Shown: piece after piece, positions 13,771 to 14,093 of the stretch
Layout of the letters: every line of letters starts with the position of its first letter
How positions within the stretch are numbered: position 1 is the stretch's first letter
Assembly (NCBI GenBank): GCA_035968095.1
Contig: JAWQFW010000140.1
Span: forward strand, 1 to 14,093
Direction of reading: 5' to 3'
From: IIICB1 sp035968095
Lineage (GTDB): Bacteria; Cyanobacteriota; Cyanobacteriia; Cyanobacteriales; SIO1D9
DNA length: 14,093 nucleotides
Translations under genes and position numbers: made by a program
Notes under the pieces: generated by a model
Databases searched by the model: none
Told to the model about the DNA's origin: nothing
What the model saw: only the letters and a program-made list of their open reading frames with translations

Positions 13771-14093
13771 TTATTTAACCTCAGCCTCACCCTTAGATAA
13801 CAATTATAGATAAATATTTCAATTTTGTCTGAATTATCAGCTTTATTTTGTGTTTATTTGAGTCTTTCTTACAAAGAAATATGAGAAATTACGAGAGATA
13901 ACACGAGTAATACCATTTTCCTAAATTAATCCTACAGAGACAAACTTTCTAGAAAATTTTTCTGCAATATCTCTACCTAATTTTCTGTAGTAAATCTCAA
14001 ATGAATTGGAATAAGTTATTGGTGAAATTTGGAGTAAATATTGCCAAAAATATTTCAGAAGGTAGTTATTTGATTTTCCAAATTAGCTAATTT
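13771..14093. other. AT-rich region upstream of the two-component operon
   Basis: This 323-bp stretch runs to the window end. Apart from the promoter at 13803-13831, I see only short AT-rich repetition around 13865-13910 (GAGAAATTAC / GAGAGATAAC) and a 29-codon ORF at 14001 without support. Regulator binding sites may lie here, but none is recognised. Confidence 0.5.
13803..13831 (-). promoter_or_regulatory. Promoter of the two-component operon
   Basis: On the minus strand CAGACA (13831-13826), exactly 17 bp and TATAAT (13808-13803) make a near-consensus sigma-70 promoter. It predicts a leader of about 26 bases before the GTG at 13770. The -10 is perfect and the -35 matches TTGACA in four of six bases. 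Confidence 0.6.

Noticed and set aside
14001..14090. 29-codon plus-strand ORF near the window end
   Set aside because: Too short, AT-rich, no ribosome binding site, no recognised motif.

Overview
The window reads as chromosomal DNA of a cyanobacterium, probably a filamentous one. Three things support this. The octamer GCGATCGC (HIP1) recurs about twenty times. Arrays of the heptamer-type short tandem repeats (STRR, built on CCCCAAT/CCCCAGT-like words) sit between genes. The gene content includes Ycf54 (the chlorophyll cyclase factor), a CrtE-type geranylgeranyl diphosphate synthase and PdxJ in their cyanobacterial forms. I cannot name the genus from sequence alone. No rRNA, tRNA, CRISPR array or insertion sequence was recognised.

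Layout, left half. A membrane-anchored VOC (glyoxalase-fold) protein (56-646, -) is divergent from a diverged ECF-like sigma factor (920-1597, +). A secreted protein with seven 40-residue TPRs (1720-2766, +) follows, bracketed by STRR arrays in opposite orientation. Next is an SDR oxidoreductase (2889-3584, -), divergent from a membrane-anchored phosphodiester glycosidase-like protein (3952-4857, +). A 383-bp gap then carries a composite repeat (4894-5025) and a possible gene remnant. A CHAD-domain protein (5241-6254, -) follows.

Middle. pdxJ (vitamin B6, TTG start with a good ribosome binding site), ycf54 (Mg-protoporphyrin monomethyl ester cyclase assembly) and a secreted protein with two SPOR-like modules run on the + strand. 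They meet, tail to tail in a TTAA overlap, the minus-strand pair crtE and divergent-PAP2 gene (8404-9826), which is probably an isoprenoid/carotenoid operon. Upstream of crtE is an STRR array and then a translationally coupled pair (ATGA overlap) of uncharacterised membrane proteins matching TIGR02587/DUF2391 and TIGR02588. This pair is the best candidate here for an undescribed system.

Right. A 590-bp AT-rich stretch holds hairpins and a doubtful small secreted ORF. It is followed by a two-component operon on the minus strand (OmpR-type regulator first, sensor kinase second, 8 bp apart) with a good sigma-70-type promoter just upstream. The last ~320 bp are AT-rich and hold no gene I can support.
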